A stretch of 64,000 bases of DNA, taken from positions 1 through 64,000 of IMG/VR virus record IMGVR_UViG_3300032893_000025, one strand, 5' to 3'. The notes beneath the pieces were generated by a model, which ran no database searches, had not been told where the DNA came from, and saw nothing but the letters and a program-made list of their open reading frames with translations. Within the stretch, counting starts at the first letter, position 1. Each line of letters opens with the position of its first letter. This stretch comes from a virus. Of the stretch, positions 33,037 through 43,484 are shown one piece after another. Made by a program: the position numbers and the translations under genes.

Positions 33037-34934
33037 TAGTATTCAACTTTATTTTGTTGTCTTAAAGGTAACCATTTATAAGTATACTCACTCTTTAAAT
33101 TCATCTCATTAAGCTTCTCTATATGGTCTTCCAAATCATTTATAGAAAATACTACCTTATTACCATTTCTATCTAGTAAAGGACTACCACTTCTTCTATC
33201 ATATACATCTATCCTTGGAAGATCTTTATCTGTTTTTAACCCCTTATAACTTGGGTTATAAACATAAGATAAAATATCTCCAGTAGGATTAATAGATAGT
33301 GGTTTATCATCCCCAGATGCTACAGCATTTTTTATTGCTTTTAATCCCATAGAATATTCGGCAGTTGGTTCATCAGGAGAGAAGTATAATTTTTTATAGT
33401 TAGTTTTTGAATCCACAGCTAATTTACCAGTAGTTTTATTTACAGCGGCATTAGTAGGAATATTGATATAATATTCCCCGCTAACTTTATTATATCTTGG
33501 GTTATATTCTTCTGAGTCTAATACTTCTCTAATTACTGATTCATTAACTCCAATTTTTTTAGAAATATCTCCTAAAGACCTAGCATTTATATTTTCATTT
33601 TCCACTCTAAAATTTGGGCTAGTCATTTCCTTTACTGTAGTTTTTAACATTTTAGATGTTAAAGGATTTAAAATAGGTCTGGTAACTGTATATTCTCTCT
33701 TAACAGCTTCTGAATCCTGATCTATAAATTGAGCTAATTCATAATCACTTTTAGGGTCTCTTCCCATTTTCATTTTAAATAGATCCTTATTTTTTTCCAA
33801 AATAGGTTCTATAGAATTTATTTTATCTAGATCATCTTGAGTTATTTTTATTAGTCCTTCCATATATGATTTATTATATGGATTAACACTCTTAGGATCA
33901 CTTGCTACTCTTAACCCTTCTTCCTGTTGTTCAAGTTTATCATTAAGTTCTTTTTTAACTTTTTTAACATCTACATCCTTACTTGACATCCCTGTTATAT
34001 TTAATCCTTCAGTAACAGATTTACCAGTATCTAAAAAAGTATTCTCTACTGTATCCTGAGCTTTAGGACCAAATACATATATATCTGACAAATCAGATTG
34101 TGCTTTTTTCTTTCTCATGGCATCTTCGTATTGTAATTTAGCCATAAAGTCATCTATAATGTGTCTATCTTCTCCTTTACTTACCATACTCCTTAAAGCA
34201 TCTTCAATAAATCGTTTAGTATCCCCTTTATATTGTTCTTGCATTAAAGGATCTATATTAAATGGAGTTTTAGCTTCGAATTCTGGTACATATTTTTCAA
34301 TTCTACTCTTCAGTTCTTCATTGTCAATAGCATTTAAACCTTTTTCAGATATAGTTTGTAAATATCCCCATTTTTCAGTAGGTTGTAATTTACCTTCTAC
34401 AACCATCTGATCCATAGTTTTACCAATATCTCTATACACTATATCCCAATAATCTGGTCTTGCTATAGGTTTATAAGTAGGAATATTTAATTGCCCCTGT
34501 TCATTATATGTAGGAGATGTTAAAGCTTGTTGTAATTCTGGAGTTTCTATCAATTGTTTTTTAGCCCTCAATTCAGTAAGAGTAGGTAATATTTTCTGAT
34601 ACTCATCATATCTTCTCTTTAAATTAGAAATGATAGGTTGAGTTTGAGCTATATTTCTTACAATCTCTTTAGAGGCAGCTCCATAATCCCCAGCATATTT
34701 ATTTTTAACTAAATCTTCAACATTATTTTTAAATCCTTCTAGTGTTTTATTTAGATAGTTTACATCAGGAGAAACTACAGGAATAGATCCTATATTAGCC
34801 TCAGCTTCTGCTGTAGTTTGATAAGCTTGATTAAATTTTTCATTTTTTTTAGCAGTTTCATCAGCTATCATTGAAAATACCTGATCGTCATATCTTGGGT
34901 CATATTGTACCCCTTGTAATATATCGTATGGCAT
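33036..34934 (-). CDS. Virion cargo protein (632 residues)
   Basis: I place the start at ATG 34934 (MPYDILQGVQYDPRYDDQ), 1 base after the preceding stop. An upstream in-frame ATG at 34985 would add 17 residues and overlap the neighbour by 50 bases. The protein is helical and charged through residue 450, with a C-terminal beta region. No catalytic motif. It lies between the first cargo protein and the RNA polymerase polyprotein, the usual position of a crAss cargo protein carried inside the tail or capsid. Name is by position. Confidence 0.6.
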   Translation of the reverse strand: MPYDILQGVQYDPRYDDQVFSMIADETAKKNEKFNQAYQTTAEAEANIGSIPVVSPDVNYLNKTLEGFKNNVEDLVKNKYAGDYGAASKEIVRNIAQTQPIISNLKRRYDEYQKILPTLTELRAKKQLIETPELQQALTSPTYNEQGQLNIPTYKPIARPDYWDIVYRDIGKTMDQMVVEGKLQPTEKWGYLQTISEKGLNAIDNEELKSRIEKYVPEFEAKTPFNIDPLMQEQYKGDTKRFIEDALRSMVSKGEDRHIIDDFMAKLQYEDAMRKKKAQSDLSDIYVFGPKAQDTVENTFLDTGKSVTEGLNITGMSSKDVDVKKVKKELNDKLEQQEEGLRVASDPKSVNPYNKSYMEGLIKITQDDLDKINSIEPILEKNKDLFKMKMGRDPKSDYELAQFIDQDSEAVKREYTVTRPILNPLTSKMLKTTVKEMTSPNFRVENENINARSLGDISKKIGVNESVIREVLDSEEYNPRYNKVSGEYYINIPTNAAVNKTTGKLAVDSKTNYKKLYFSPDEPTAEYSMGLKAIKNAVASGDDKPLSINPTGDILSYVYNPSYKGLKTDKDLPRIDVYDRRSGSPLLDRNGNKVVFSINDLEDHIEKLNEMNLKSEYTYKWLPLRQQNKVEY

Positions 34935-34935
34935 A

Positions 34936-37350
34936 TTATCTAGTTCTAACTTTAAACTTAGGTCTTGGGTTATACCAAGGAGCATTGGGATCTTTAATTA
35001 TATTGTAGTTCTCATTTGTTGCATTAAGAACATCATATTTTTCTTTTTGTTGCAAATATTGAGGAATTGCCTGTGCTATATTTTGCCAATATTGCATATT
35101 CTGTCTTTTATATGCATTTTCATTTTCTCTGTTAGCTAACTGAGTATTTAAATAATTTGATATATTAGTTAGTTTAGATTGTTGTTTAGCTTGTGCATTA
35201 AACTGCTCTTCTCGTGATAAACTATCTAATATAGTATTATTAACTCCTTCATCTATATCTGTATCTACTCCTGGTAATACTGATGCATACTGAGTTGGAC
35301 TAATTCCACTATTTCTTAAAGCAGCAATTCTATTAGCTCTTGAAGTAACTCCTTGTTGTCTAGCAGATGTTCTAGCTCCTTCTAAGTTAATTAACTCAGG
35401 AGATATTGTAGGACTTTGTATATCGGGTAATCTATTATTTCTATTTGCTAATAATAAAGCTAAATTAGCACCAACTGTTCCTACTAATCCTAAAGCATTA
35501 CCCCTATATGGACTATCTTCTTCAGTTTCTGGTTTAAATTGTGGTAATTTTGGAACATTTATTGGATCTCCATATTCATACTTAGGTAGTCCTGAATTTA
35601 AAGTACCACCAATAGCTTTCATATATCCTCCACAATTCATTTTACCACCACAATCCATACAACCACCACCACAATATTGTTCTAATTCTCCCCCATCTTC
35701 TTTTTTATGAAACCCATGATGTTTTTTAAATGTTAAAGCTAAAGCGCGTCTACGTCCTGTGCAGGTACTTTTAGTCATAGGTGTACAATACCCCTTATGG
35801 GCTGGGTTTACAGCTTTTTTAATCCATCCACCTTTAGCATATTCAGTTTCATCTCCATTACTATAATTAAACTCTAATTCTCCACCTTCTTCTAACATTT
35901 TTTCTCTAATAGCATTTGCTCTGGCTTCATATAACCATTCTGGCAATTCTCCACCCCTTTCAAACTCTACCCCTTCTAAACCTCCACCAAGTTCATGTTT
36001 CCAATTTGCAGCATTTTTTGCAAAATTTGCCCTCTTAATTATTGTTGAACTGTATTTGTCTTTATGAGCCATTACATGTTTGGCAGCTTCTTGAACTCCC
36101 ATTCCATGAGTATTAGCCCAATCTGTGAACTTTCCTTTATTCTCAGGTTTTATATGAATAGACCCCCCATCTCTATACTCTACAGAATTCATGTGTTCAT
36201 CTAATCCCTTTTTGTATTCTTCTTGAGAATTTGCTATTCCACCTAATTCCATATACATAGCATCTTGACTAATTTTATCATTAGGTCTACGAGAATACTT
36301 TTTAATTACTTTTCTTGCTTTATCTGAATAACCAAGTTTATCTGAAAAAATAAATGGGGATTCTTCATTAGGAAATTTAACTCCTATTTCATTACCTTCT
36401 ACTTCAGCTCCTGGTTTACCACCTAATATATATGAAGGATTTCCTGTAAATGAATCTACTGGAATACCACCACCTTTATGAGATGCTCCTTTATAATCTA
36501 TAGTATACCCACCTGATTCGTACCCTTTAGTACCTTCTCCACTTCTAAATTTAACAGTAGGTTTAGGAGGAGTATAAAAAGTATTCCAAGAATTTGGAAT
36601 AGTTTTATACTGATTCTCCATTGTTTTATATAATGGATTATCTTGTTCTATATGTCTTACTCCAGCATTATTTGGATCAATAAAATATCCCTTATCTTTT
36701 CCAAATCTTTGATTCCAATTATTTATATAAGATTTAAATAAATCATTTACAGTAGCTTGTTGCATATCATCTTTAGGTCTTAATAATACTGTAGCATAAT
36801 GACCTATACTATCTGGAGATTGATATAAACGAGGATCATTAATATCACCTATATTGTTTATATATCTTGCTCTTTGTGCCATATTACCTTCTGTACGTGG
36901 AGTAACTAAGGTACCACCACCTGGAAATGTGGGAATATTTGCAACTCTGGGAGCATTAGTTGTACTAAATTTTGCTTTAGCTTGCATTATTCTGTTTTCA
37001 AATTCTTCCTTTTCAGCTTCCCTTTTTCTATCCCCAGGTTTAACTCCTGAAAATAAATCAGATAACATATTAACTTTAGCCATAGGATTAATTATCATAT
37101 CTAAAGCACCAGCTCCTTTACTATTATACTCTCCATATTTATCTTTAAGTAAATTACTAGAAGTAGAATCTACTCCTTGTAATACAGAACCGGCTCCTGG
37201 TAATGCACTATTAGCTACAGAACCTAAAGTTTGTTTTCCAAATTGGGAGTACTGATCTGAGTCGTCAAACCCACCATTGTAATATTGAACTAATGGAGGG
37301 TAACCATTAGAGTTGTAAGGATCTCTCCATGAGTATTTTCTCTTTTTCAT
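34936..37350 (-). CDS. Modular virion cargo protein with repeated crAss-type motifs (804 residues)
   Basis: Recognisable modules occur in order. Around 300-350 there is a GGIPVDSF...AEVEGNE...FIFSDKL segment. At 395-447 comes SIHIKPENKGKFTDWA with KRANFAKNA. At 513-545 comes HKGYCTPMTKSTCTGRRRAL. At 556-575 there is a Cys/Gly cluster (YCGGGCMDCGGKMNCGG). I remember all of these from crAss-like and other Bacteroidetes-phage cargo proteins. The C-terminal 200 residues are helical and Gln/Asn-rich. It follows the muzzle gene, as cargo protein genes do in crAss-like phages. The Cys cluster may bind zinc. Function: packaged protein, possibly DNA- or ejection-related. Confidence 0.7.
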   Translation of the reverse strand: MKKRKYSWRDPYNSNGYPPLVQYYNGGFDDSDQYSQFGKQTLGSVANSALPGAGSVLQGVDSTSSNLLKDKYGEYNSKGAGALDMIINPMAKVNMLSDLFSGVKPGDRKREAEKEEFENRIMQAKAKFSTTNAPRVANIPTFPGGGTLVTPRTEGNMAQRARYINNIGDINDPRLYQSPDSIGHYATVLLRPKDDMQQATVNDLFKSYINNWNQRFGKDKGYFIDPNNAGVRHIEQDNPLYKTMENQYKTIPNSWNTFYTPPKPTVKFRSGEGTKGYESGGYTIDYKGASHKGGGIPVDSFTGNPSYILGGKPGAEVEGNEIGVKFPNEESPFIFSDKLGYSDKARKVIKKYSRRPNDKISQDAMYMELGGIANSQEEYKKGLDEHMNSVEYRDGGSIHIKPENKGKFTDWANTHGMGVQEAAKHVMAHKDKYSSTIIKRANFAKNAANWKHELGGGLEGVEFERGGELPEWLYEARANAIREKMLEEGGELEFNYSNGDETEYAKGGWIKKAVNPAHKGYCTPMTKSTCTGRRRALALTFKKHHGFHKKEDGGELEQYCGGGCMDCGGKMNCGGYMKAIGGTLNSGLPKYEYGDPINVPKLPQFKPETEEDSPYRGNALGLVGTVGANLALLLANRNNRLPDIQSPTISPELINLEGARTSARQQGVTSRANRIAALRNSGISPTQYASVLPGVDTDIDEGVNNTILDSLSREEQFNAQAKQQSKLTNISNYLNTQLANRENENAYKRQNMQYWQNIAQAIPQYLQQKEKYDVLNATNENYNIIKDPNAPWYNPRPKFKVRTR

Positions 37351-37411
37351 AACTTATAAGTTAACTTAGTGTAAAAATAAATATTATTTGGGTAATATGC
37401 AAATATATTTT

Positions 37412-40400
37412 CTAATAAGGTTTAGTAGAAGAGTATGTAGTAATTATATCATTTACTACTAATTTCTTATTTGCATTATTTGTAAATGATAGTTCTACAA
37501 TAATATAACTATCTTTTAGTCTTTGTTCAGATGAATCAAATACTTGATTAAATCTCCAAGTTCTAAATAATCTACCTACATTAGTTCCAAGAGTTAAAGA
37601 AATATTTCCAGAATCTTGCCAATCATTATAAAATCTAATAGTATTAAAAGTCTCTTGCAGGTTACTACCAACTTCTGTTAACCACTCAAATATATCAAAT
37701 CTATTTACAAGATTACCATCTGGGTTTATTAACAAAGAAATTTTACTATCATAGTAACTTCCATAGAATTGTCCATAATTACCATAATTTTCTAAATATA
37801 TATCTATTCCATTGAGAGATGTATATAAGAAATCATCTGTAGTAATATATCTAAAAGGAATTACTTTATTTATTTGAGAGAAAGAATTTTGTTGCTCATT
37901 AAATACTAATGTTCTCTTGTATCCATCAGGCCAAGAACTAGCAATAAATGTAAAGAATATATTATTAAATTTTCTATCATACCCTGTAATTACATCTATT
38001 AAATTAGTTCCAGTAATATTTTTATTAAGGTATGATTGAATTCCTAACATTTTAGATATATTCTGTTCTCCTGATGCTTTATTGAATCTATAAATGGAGT
38101 TATTTCTTGTATCATACCAATATAGAATATTTAATCCTGTAATAATTCCATTTCTATGACTACACCCTGCGGCAGTTGTAAAATAATCAAATCTATCTAA
38201 TATACCTCCTGTGCCTATACGTAACTGAGATGAGTTACTTCCTTGAGTTACTTCTCTTTCTTCTACAGATAAAATGCAAATACCATTGGGTTGAAAACAT
38301 ATTAAATCAGAATTATGATTTATAAGCGCAGTTATAGACCCATATTGAGAATCTACATCTTTATAATTTAAAGGTCTCCACTTAGTCCAACTATCAGATA
38401 TTTCATTATTAAACTTCCTATTACTATACTGTACTCTAATATCAAAGGTAGGGGTATCTATAATATCTAAAGGTTTAGCATAATACTTTAAAGTAGTATT
38501 TTGATGAGAGTAAACTGAATTATATTTATATAAATCATCTACTTGAGTAAATGATAAAGGACTCTTTGCATATATTCCTGAGACTTCCTGTATTAATGCA
38601 GCATCAGAACTTATTACTCCATTTCCAATATTAGAATATAATTGTGTAAAATTTTTATTAGACTGCCATCTGGTATTTATAGTAGTCTCTACAGGAAATT
38701 TAAAAGTTTCATTATAGAATTCATTTACCGCAGTTGTTCCTACTAATCCAGAAACCATTGCCCTTTGATATTCAAATAAAGATACAAAAGTATCTCCATT
38801 ATAAATATCTATAGTGGTATTAGAGTTTCCTGTTTGTATATCAGAACATGATATATAATATCTTCTTGATCTGGCTTCAAATGTTCCTCCTCCATAACCA
38901 GCAACGGCTCTTTTATAATTAGCGAGTATATACTTACTTCCATAAGTAAAAGATGTATCTGTTATACCTGAGAAGTCTAAATCTGCCCCAGAATGTTCTA
39001 TAATTCCAATAGTTCCATGATACCCCTGTAAATTACCAGAACCATATTTTCTAATATAGTTTTCGTAACTACTAGTTCCAATAGTAACTTTATTTAATGG
39101 GGGTATTGCAGCTTCTACATCTTCAAATTTATTTACTATATTAAACCCAGTAACTACATTTCTTCTTAATGTTCCTACTAATGTAGATGTAGATGTACTA
39201 GTTACTTTAGATATTGTAATAAGATTTGTTAAATTAAAGTTTAAATTTCTGTTATCAATAAAAGGAACAGATGTTAATGTAGTTTTATAATATCTATAAG
39301 CTAAATTACAGACATCAATTAATTCTACTTGATCTCCCCCAGAATATGTTAAATTTTTATTATAGTTTATTTCGGGAGATATAAATTCAGATAGTCTTTT
39401 ATTTAAAGTTTGGCCTCTTGTAGCAACTCCATTATATTCAGCTACAGTTGGTAAAGTTACAGCAGGAGTATTCCATGTATATCCACTTTCATTATAAGAT
39501 CTTATACCACTTATAAGTCCTTGTGCTAATATGGTTCTATCATCAGTCTTTCTCTCACATCTTACTATTTGCCAATGAGTACAATCTGCTGGTAAATTTC
39601 TTACATTAAATCTAATCCCTAATAATCTAGCATCTCCTTCAGCACTTTTATTTATTCCATAAGTAGCAGCATCTTGCATTCTAGGAAATCTTATATCTCC
39701 TATCCATAAGGGATAACTTCTTTGAGTTCCTCTCCATAATACTATTGAAAAAGGGTATACTTCATCTCTTTGATACCCTCTATTTTCTGATGCATAAATA
39801 GGATTAACCCAATATGCACTATTAGTTTCGTCTACTACAGATGCAGTACTGTCAACACTAATATCTTTTGTTATAAAACTATAACTTATATTTAACCCAC
39901 TTCCTCCTAATGTAGTACCATTAGATTGGTATTTAAAATTTTTATCTCCAGTTATACCAGTCATAGCAACTCCATCCAATGTAAAATTATTATATGGATT
40001 CCAAGCATCGTGTGTTTCTGGTATATTAGTATAATCCGGTGATGGGCCTATTAATTCTACAACTCCAGTTGGACTAATCATTGGAGTGTTAAAATCACAG
40101 GGATAGGCTCTCTGATTAGAATTGAATCTATATGTTCTTGCATCATAAGTTACATTCCATATATTTTCTTTAATATTAGCGGCAAATAAAATATTATTTT
40201 TAGTTTCTAAGTCCTGACAGGTAAAATCATACTTTAACAAATTAAATTCATCTAAAGTAAGAGTTCCTAAATTAGACAAACCTGTATCTGTAAACGTCAT
40301 AGAAGTATCTGTTGTGGTTTCTTCTATAACAGTTATTTCAGGACTTACTAATATATTTGTATAAAATATTCTAACTACTCTTATTCTATTAAAAGTAGTA

Positions 40401-41137
40401 TCTACATTATCTACTGTAAATGTAACAGATTTACCCGCAGATTCTCCTTCATTGTTTCCTTTAAATAATATATCGCTTCCTGTTGTAGGTGAGTCTGATA
40501 AAGGAAGTAAAGATGATGGTGGTATAAAATTACTTTCAGCCCCATATAGATTATATAACTGATATGAGTATTGCACCATCCCAGCTTTTAAAGCCCCAAT
40601 TCCTATAGAATTTATAACTATAGGATCAAATGTTACTGATGGTATAGAATCAAAATCTTTAGCAGTTAAACTTGAAATATTAGGATCTTCTATATTACAA
40701 AACTTAATATTACTATTTCCATCTGTCCAATATATTTTAATAATTTCATCTGATTCATATCTACTAATAACTCTTAGAATTGGATAAGATGAACCAAATC
40801 CTAAATTTCCAGTATAAATATAAGAACCAGTTAATCCTCCTGTAGATCCTATTGTATACTTATATATTCTATCATTTACTCCAGGATTATTTCCTATAGC
40901 TAATATAATTAAATAATTTCTTACGGTAGTATATGCTTGTACACCATGCATACTCCATCCACTATCTAAACTAACAGACAAAGAATTACCTTTGGGATTA
41001 ACTAAAGCAAAACTGCTTAGTCCATCGTCAGTGATTAATCTAAGCAGCTCAACATCATAGCAATGTTCGTTATCATACTTATTTTTAGAAAGATCTCTGT
41101 TTATACCTTTCTGAAAAGTATTAAAAGTTTTTTTCAT
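37412..41137 (-). CDS. Tail muzzle / tail stabilisation protein, crAss-like
   Basis: A 1241-residue beta-rich protein without signal peptide, opening MKKTFNTFQKGINRDLSKNK, a beginning typical of crAss-like muzzle (P22 gp10-like) proteins. YESDEIIKIYWTDGNSNIKF and similar strands suggest a beta-propeller-like body. It comes directly after the tail tubular (ring 1) protein gene and before the first cargo gene, the same order as in crAss-like virions, where the muzzle closes the tail tip. Assignment rests on length, opening motif and order. Confidence 0.75.
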   Translation of the reverse strand: MKKTFNTFQKGINRDLSKNKYDNEHCYDVELLRLITDDGLSSFALVNPKGNSLSVSLDSGWSMHGVQAYTTVRNYLIILAIGNNPGVNDRIYKYTIGSTGGLTGSYIYTGNLGFGSSYPILRVISRYESDEIIKIYWTDGNSNIKFCNIEDPNISSLTAKDFDSIPSVTFDPIVINSIGIGALKAGMVQYSYQLYNLYGAESNFIPPSSLLPLSDSPTTGSDILFKGNNEGESAGKSVTFTVDNVDTTFNRIRVVRIFYTNILVSPEITVIEETTTDTSMTFTDTGLSNLGTLTLDEFNLLKYDFTCQDLETKNNILFAANIKENIWNVTYDARTYRFNSNQRAYPCDFNTPMISPTGVVELIGPSPDYTNIPETHDAWNPYNNFTLDGVAMTGITGDKNFKYQSNGTTLGGSGLNISYSFITKDISVDSTASVVDETNSAYWVNPIYASENRGYQRDEVYPFSIVLWRGTQRSYPLWIGDIRFPRMQDAATYGINKSAEGDARLLGIRFNVRNLPADCTHWQIVRCERKTDDRTILAQGLISGIRSYNESGYTWNTPAVTLPTVAEYNGVATRGQTLNKRLSEFISPEINYNKNLTYSGGDQVELIDVCNLAYRYYKTTLTSVPFIDNRNLNFNLTNLITISKVTSTSTSTLVGTLRRNVVTGFNIVNKFEDVEAAIPPLNKVTIGTSSYENYIRKYGSGNLQGYHGTIGIIEHSGADLDFSGITDTSFTYGSKYILANYKRAVAGYGGGTFEARSRRYYISCSDIQTGNSNTTIDIYNGDTFVSLFEYQRAMVSGLVGTTAVNEFYNETFKFPVETTINTRWQSNKNFTQLYSNIGNGVISSDAALIQEVSGIYAKSPLSFTQVDDLYKYNSVYSHQNTTLKYYAKPLDIIDTPTFDIRVQYSNRKFNNEISDSWTKWRPLNYKDVDSQYGSITALINHNSDLICFQPNGICILSVEEREVTQGSNSSQLRIGTGGILDRFDYFTTAAGCSHRNGIITGLNILYWYDTRNNSIYRFNKASGEQNISKMLGIQSYLNKNITGTNLIDVITGYDRKFNNIFFTFIASSWPDGYKRTLVFNEQQNSFSQINKVIPFRYITTDDFLYTSLNGIDIYLENYGNYGQFYGSYYDSKISLLINPDGNLVNRFDIFEWLTEVGSNLQETFNTIRFYNDWQDSGNISLTLGTNVGRLFRTWRFNQVFDSSEQRLKDSYIIVELSFTNNANKKLVVNDIITTYSSTKPY

Positions 41138-41138
41138 C

Positions 41139-41945
41139 TTATATTTTTCTTAATCTTTCTATCTCTCCTGAATATTTAAATCCTGTAGCATGTTCATTAG
41201 GTTTAGGAATAAGTCTCATCCTCATATTCTTTATAGCTTCCATCATATCTATATCAGGTATAATGGCTTTTCCTTTAGCAGCACCAGCAGCAAAGCAATA
41301 TTGAGAATCTATGTCATCTTTGATAGCTTTAGACATTTCTCCTCTATAATAACCACGTGTAGCTAATCTTGCTGCTATATAAGTTACAACTGCTCTAATG
41401 TATTGTGGGTCATCTGGAATCTTAGGTTCTCCGTCATCTGTAACAGGAAATGCACTATAACTTATTTCTACATCTCCATCTTTAAACCCAAAGTAAATAG
41501 AACCATTATGTTCCTGATAAGTTAACTGCTCGGGTATTACTGGGCCATTACCCCACTGTGCCACAAATACTGTTGTGTTGTTTATATCCACAGAACCATT
41601 AGCATCTATTACAATTGTTGGGCCTTCAAATACTGTAGTTGTACCAATACCAGAGTCATTACTACTATTTAATCTATGAAATAAATCTGTAGTTTTTCTA
41701 AGTAATACTCCTGTAGTTTTTTCTCTAATATTCTCAATTTTATACATATCTACAGGAATAATAGTTTTCCACTCAACTATAGGTAAATGTCTAAATTTAG
41801 ATTCTAATGCTGAATATATATTTAAAACCCCCATAACATCCCAAATCCATTCCATAACTTCAGACTTGTTTATATTAACAAACCCAAAATCTCTATAGAC
41901 ATTTTCTATAACCCTATCAACAGTTGTATAACTAGTTGTTAACAT
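41139..41945 (-). CDS. Tail tubular / ring protein (P22 gp4-like)
   Basis: A 268-residue protein with a helical N-terminus (residues 5-45), beta segments such as NGSIYFGFKDGDVEISY, and a helical C-terminus carrying YIRAVVTYIAARLATRGYY. This helix-beta-helix layout is that of the adaptor/tail-tube ring below the portal in crAss-like podoviruses. It is 1 base upstream of the muzzle gene, so assembly partners are encoded together. Confidence 0.65.
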   Translation of the reverse strand: MLTTSYTTVDRVIENVYRDFGFVNINKSEVMEWIWDVMGVLNIYSALESKFRHLPIVEWKTIIPVDMYKIENIREKTTGVLLRKTTDLFHRLNSSNDSGIGTTTVFEGPTIVIDANGSVDINNTTVFVAQWGNGPVIPEQLTYQEHNGSIYFGFKDGDVEISYSAFPVTDDGEPKIPDDPQYIRAVVTYIAARLATRGYYRGEMSKAIKDDIDSQYCFAAGAAKGKAIIPDIDMMEAIKNMRMRLIPKPNEHATGFKYSGEIERLRKI

Positions 41946-41947
41946 TT

Positions 41948-42223
41948 TTATACATTTAATTCTTTCATAATACTTTCTAATGTTTCATCTTTATTAGGGT
42001 CTTCATCCAATGGATTAGTTTTAGAAAAGTACTTATTGGATTTATAATTCCAATTACCATTTTTATCTCTTCCCTCTGTACTAAGAGTAATTAAGAACCC
42101 GCCATTATCTAGTTCTTCAACATCTACATTTTTGCTATTATCTCCAACTTTGGTTCTTTGAGACCAAGTTTTTACTTTTTTATCAGGTAACTTAGTTGTT
42201 ACTTCTTTTGCTTTATTGTTCAT
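41948..42223 (-). CDS. Small unknown virion-block protein
   Basis: A 91-residue, highly charged protein with a basic N-terminal third (KAKEVTTKLPDKKVKTW) and an acidic C-terminus. It overlaps the preceding gene by 11 bases. It probably belongs to the tail assembly group; I see no motif. Confidence 0.45.
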   Translation of the reverse strand: MNNKAKEVTTKLPDKKVKTWSQRTKVGDNSKNVDVEELDNGGFLITLSTEGRDKNGNWNYKSNKYFSKTNPLDEDPNKDETLESIMKELNV

Positions 42224-42770
42224 AATAATTTCTATATAAATCAGTATTTTCTCTTAATGCTCTATTTAATGTTAATTTAGCTGTCCTGTTCATTTTAAAC
42301 CTATATACCTTTTTATTAGGTACATTGCAGGATATTTTATTCCATTTAAATACACATCTATATCTATCCGTATGTTCATTCCAATTATAAATTAATCCTT
42401 TCTCTTCTATAGGTATTTTAGCAATCTCTTCCGCAGTAAGATTAGGATATTTCTCAACCCACATTTCTTTTGTTTCTTTCCATTTAACAGGAATTTTATT
42501 TCTATTTACTTTATCTCCTATTACTTTTATTCTTAACTTTCTCCTCATTAACTCAATTTCCCCAAGTCTAAAAGGCATTACAAATGGAGTACCAAAATAA
42601 ATCATGTTAAAAACAACTTCACAAAAGAAATCTCTCATTATAGTTTTATATAGTTTATAAGAAATAGGTTTTTCTCCTTTAGATTCTTTCTTTTCTTTAT
42701 AAAATCTATATAAATCTTTTATTCCATAATCTGCTATATATCTTCTTTCTCCCCTTTTAAAAGCAAGCAT
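42213..42770 (-). CDS. Possible IHF/HU-like fold protein of the tail module
   Basis: A 185-residue basic protein. The segment YKTIMRDFFCEVVFNMIYFG, followed by MPFRLGEIELMRRK, resembles the helix pair and the GfGxFxxxxR beta turn of HU/IHF proteins. Crass phages are known to carry IHF-like genes within the tail module, and this gene sits there. The C-terminal half is basic (RFKMNRTAKLTLNRAL) and could bind DNA. The resemblance is by eye and may be superficial. Confidence 0.45.
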   Translation of the reverse strand: MLAFKRGERRYIADYGIKDLYRFYKEKKESKGEKPISYKLYKTIMRDFFCEVVFNMIYFGTPFVMPFRLGEIELMRRKLRIKVIGDKVNRNKIPVKWKETKEMWVEKYPNLTAEEIAKIPIEEKGLIYNWNEHTDRYRCVFKWNKISCNVPNKKVYRFKMNRTAKLTLNRALRENTDLYRNYYEQ

Positions 42771-42771
42771 A

Positions 42772-43482
42772 TTAGTTTTCCTTAGCCAAAGTTTGTGGAT
42801 TAGCTGGAGATGGATCTATAGGAGGTTTATAATCTAATCTAAATTCTCTACTTAATATCATCTCCTTCATATCACTTATTAAATTTAAATTAATTGGGTA
42901 TTCATCATCGTCTGTATAAGTAGAACTATTTAAAGTAGATACTTCTACAGGATTACTAAAAACTCCTCTTATATTTAATCCTTGTATACCAGATATAGAT
43001 TGAAAGTTTTTACTCATTAATAATATTTTATCTCCATAAACAACAGCAAAAACTGTATCATGGTTAAACTTACCATTCCCAGAGAATAAAGCTTGGTCAT
43101 AAGGAACTATAGTGTAATTAATTCTTAACTTGTCTGCTGGGCCTATTCTTACAAAAGTATGATTATATGCATTTCTTTCTATAGTCTTTGGTATAGATAT
43201 TGTAGTCTCTGCAAAATAATTATTAGATGGCAATGTTGTATAAATAGAACTATCTATCATTTGTAAAGCTACCGGGTTACCACCGGGAGCTAAAGTTTGT
43301 ATATATGCTTCATCAATTGGTAACATAGAGTACTTATCAAACTTTTGTTTTAAAAGTTTAGCCCTCATTGTGTTTACCCAAAACTTTATTTGGCGTATAT
43401 CAACATTATCTGTATCCTTAACATTCTGAGAGTAAAACTCAAAAACATCATAGGCAGCTTCATTAAGTGTTATAGATGCCAT
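42772..43482 (-). CDS. Tail/ring structural protein
   Basis: A 236-residue protein with a helical start (NEAAYDVFEFYSQNV, FWVNTMRAKLLKQKF) then beta strands ending in a Pro-rich tail. No signal peptide or enzyme motif. Location between the lysis cassette and the ring-muzzle genes suggests a tail component; I cannot name the family. Confidence 0.5.
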   Translation of the reverse strand: MASITLNEAAYDVFEFYSQNVKDTDNVDIRQIKFWVNTMRAKLLKQKFDKYSMLPIDEAYIQTLAPGGNPVALQMIDSSIYTTLPSNNYFAETTISIPKTIERNAYNHTFVRIGPADKLRINYTIVPYDQALFSGNGKFNHDTVFAVVYGDKILLMSKNFQSISGIQGLNIRGVFSNPVEVSTLNSSTYTDDDEYPINLNLISDMKEMILSREFRLDYKPPIDPSPANPQTLAKEN

Positions 43483-43484
43483 TT

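Noticed and set aside
34935-34985. Longer start of the 632-residue cargo protein
   Set aside because: It would overlap the upstream gene by 50 bases, while the ATG at 34934 begins 1 base after the upstream stop, the common spacing in this operon.
37351-37362. Palindrome AACTTATAAGTT and a lone CAAATATA box (37400-37407) upstream of the 804-residue gene
   Set aside because: No -33 partner at 19-21 bases, and short AT palindromes are expected often in this composition. Not called as a promoter or operator.
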